A stretch of DNA of 5,863 nt from contig JACQHN010000161.1 in the NCBI GenBank assembly GCA_016199015.1, positions 1 to 5,863 of the forward strand, read 5' to 3'. The stretch comes from Nitrospira defluvii (GTDB lineage: Bacteria; Nitrospirota; Nitrospiria; Nitrospirales; Nitrospiraceae). Made by a program: the position numbers and the translations under genes. Below, in pieces: positions 5,608 through 5,863 of the stretch. Numbering within the stretch: the first letter of the stretch is position 1; each line of letters starts with the position of its first letter. Under the pieces are notes generated by a model. That model was not told the DNA's origin, made no database searches, and saw nothing but the letters and a program-made list of their open reading frames with translations.

Positions 5608-5863
5608 TTAAGTGGTTGCGCGGGCCAGCACCGCTCGAATCGCGCCGCGGTCGCGCTCACGAAACACAACGGTAATATGCAGTTGCTCCAGGTACTGCTC
5701 AAGCGTCTTTCCGCCGAGATCGATCTTTCGTGATGAGAAGAAGGTCCTCACGTCTCGCTCCAGTTCAGGAGTTGAGAGACCCACAATGCCACCGCACATG
5801 CGTCGCAGGCCGCTTTTGGGAAACAGCTGGTCCATGCGCTCCCAATTCGTTTTCACAAACTCC
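5608..5863 (-). CDS. M1-family metallo-aminopeptidase, C-terminal end (partial)
   Basis: About 85 codons are visible, ending in TAA at 5608-5610. The frame stays open to the window edge, where the first complete codons read E-F-V-K-T-N-W. The pattern EFVKTNW, then a short helix and a spacer, then FFSSRK, then LEQYLEQLHITVVFRERDRGAIRAVL to the end, matches the last helices of the ERAP1_C-like domain. That domain closes M1 zinc aminopeptidases (PepN/puromycin-sensitive type): W-x-F-x-K-x-N-W, a conserved FF, an Arg/Gln-rich QxLE helix and a terminal arginine-rich helix. The catalytic HExxH region would lie far upstream, outside the window. A GTG at 5854-5856 with GGAG just before it could be taken for a start, but the family resemblance runs through it, so the gene is truncated by the window. 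It converges on ybbP with a 110-bp gap. The family is inferred from the tail alone. Confidence 0.68.
   Translation of the reverse strand, partial: EFVKTNWERMDQLFPKSGLRRMCGGIVGLSTPELERDVRTFFSSRKIDLGGKTLEQYLEQLHITVVFRERDRGAIRAVLARATT

Noticed and set aside
5608..5856. Complete 82-residue protein starting at GTG 5856
   Set aside because: The reading frame continues to the window edge and the residues before the GTG fit the M1 aminopeptidase C-terminal pattern, so it is the tail of a larger gene.

Overview
The window reads as ordinary chromosome of a Gram-negative (diderm) bacterium. The evidence is a Sec/lipoprotein-type envelope hydrolase, a MacB-type ABC transporter, GC-rich codon use and compact genes with short gaps. 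The overall style suggests Nitrospirota (Nitrospira-like), but that is an impression from protein flavour and not a sequence match, so treat the taxon as a weak inference. There are no mobile elements, CRISPR arrays, tRNAs or rRNAs.

Layout, left to right. (1) 21-890 (+) encodes a SWIM zinc-finger protein with a long C-terminal coiled coil. It ends in a 7-bp GC-rich hairpin (899-918). (2) A sigma70-like promoter (963-992) and a strong Shine-Dalgarno lead to a 58-residue secreted or membrane miniprotein (1035-1211, +). (3) 1255-2070 (-) encodes a TesA-like SGNH/GDSL hydrolase that looks like a lipoprotein. (4) A 58-bp divergent intergenic region holds overlapping -10 elements on both strands. 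(5) 2129-2821 (+) encodes a YbbA/LolD-type ATPase, followed 6 nt later by (6) 2828-5497 (+), an 889-residue YbbP-type permease with two FtsX domains and about ten membrane segments. (7) A convergent gap with competing hairpins (5503-5545) separates this from (8) the 3' end of an M1-family metallo-aminopeptidase gene on the minus strand (5608 to the window edge).

The functional core is tesA <- -> ybbA-ybbP, the same divergent arrangement as in Escherichia coli. YbbA would power YbbP, a mechanotransmission-type permease that does not need to translocate substrate through a channel. The esterase TesA would act on hydrophobic substrate presented at the periplasmic face of the inner membrane. The most interesting detail is that this TesA carries a lipidation Cys followed by Asp-Gln and a Pro/Ser/Thr-rich linker. 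By E. coli rules that would hold it in the inner membrane beside its transporter. I found no wholly novel multi-gene system. The less explained parts are the SWIM-coiled-coil protein, the miniprotein and the shared divergent promoter.
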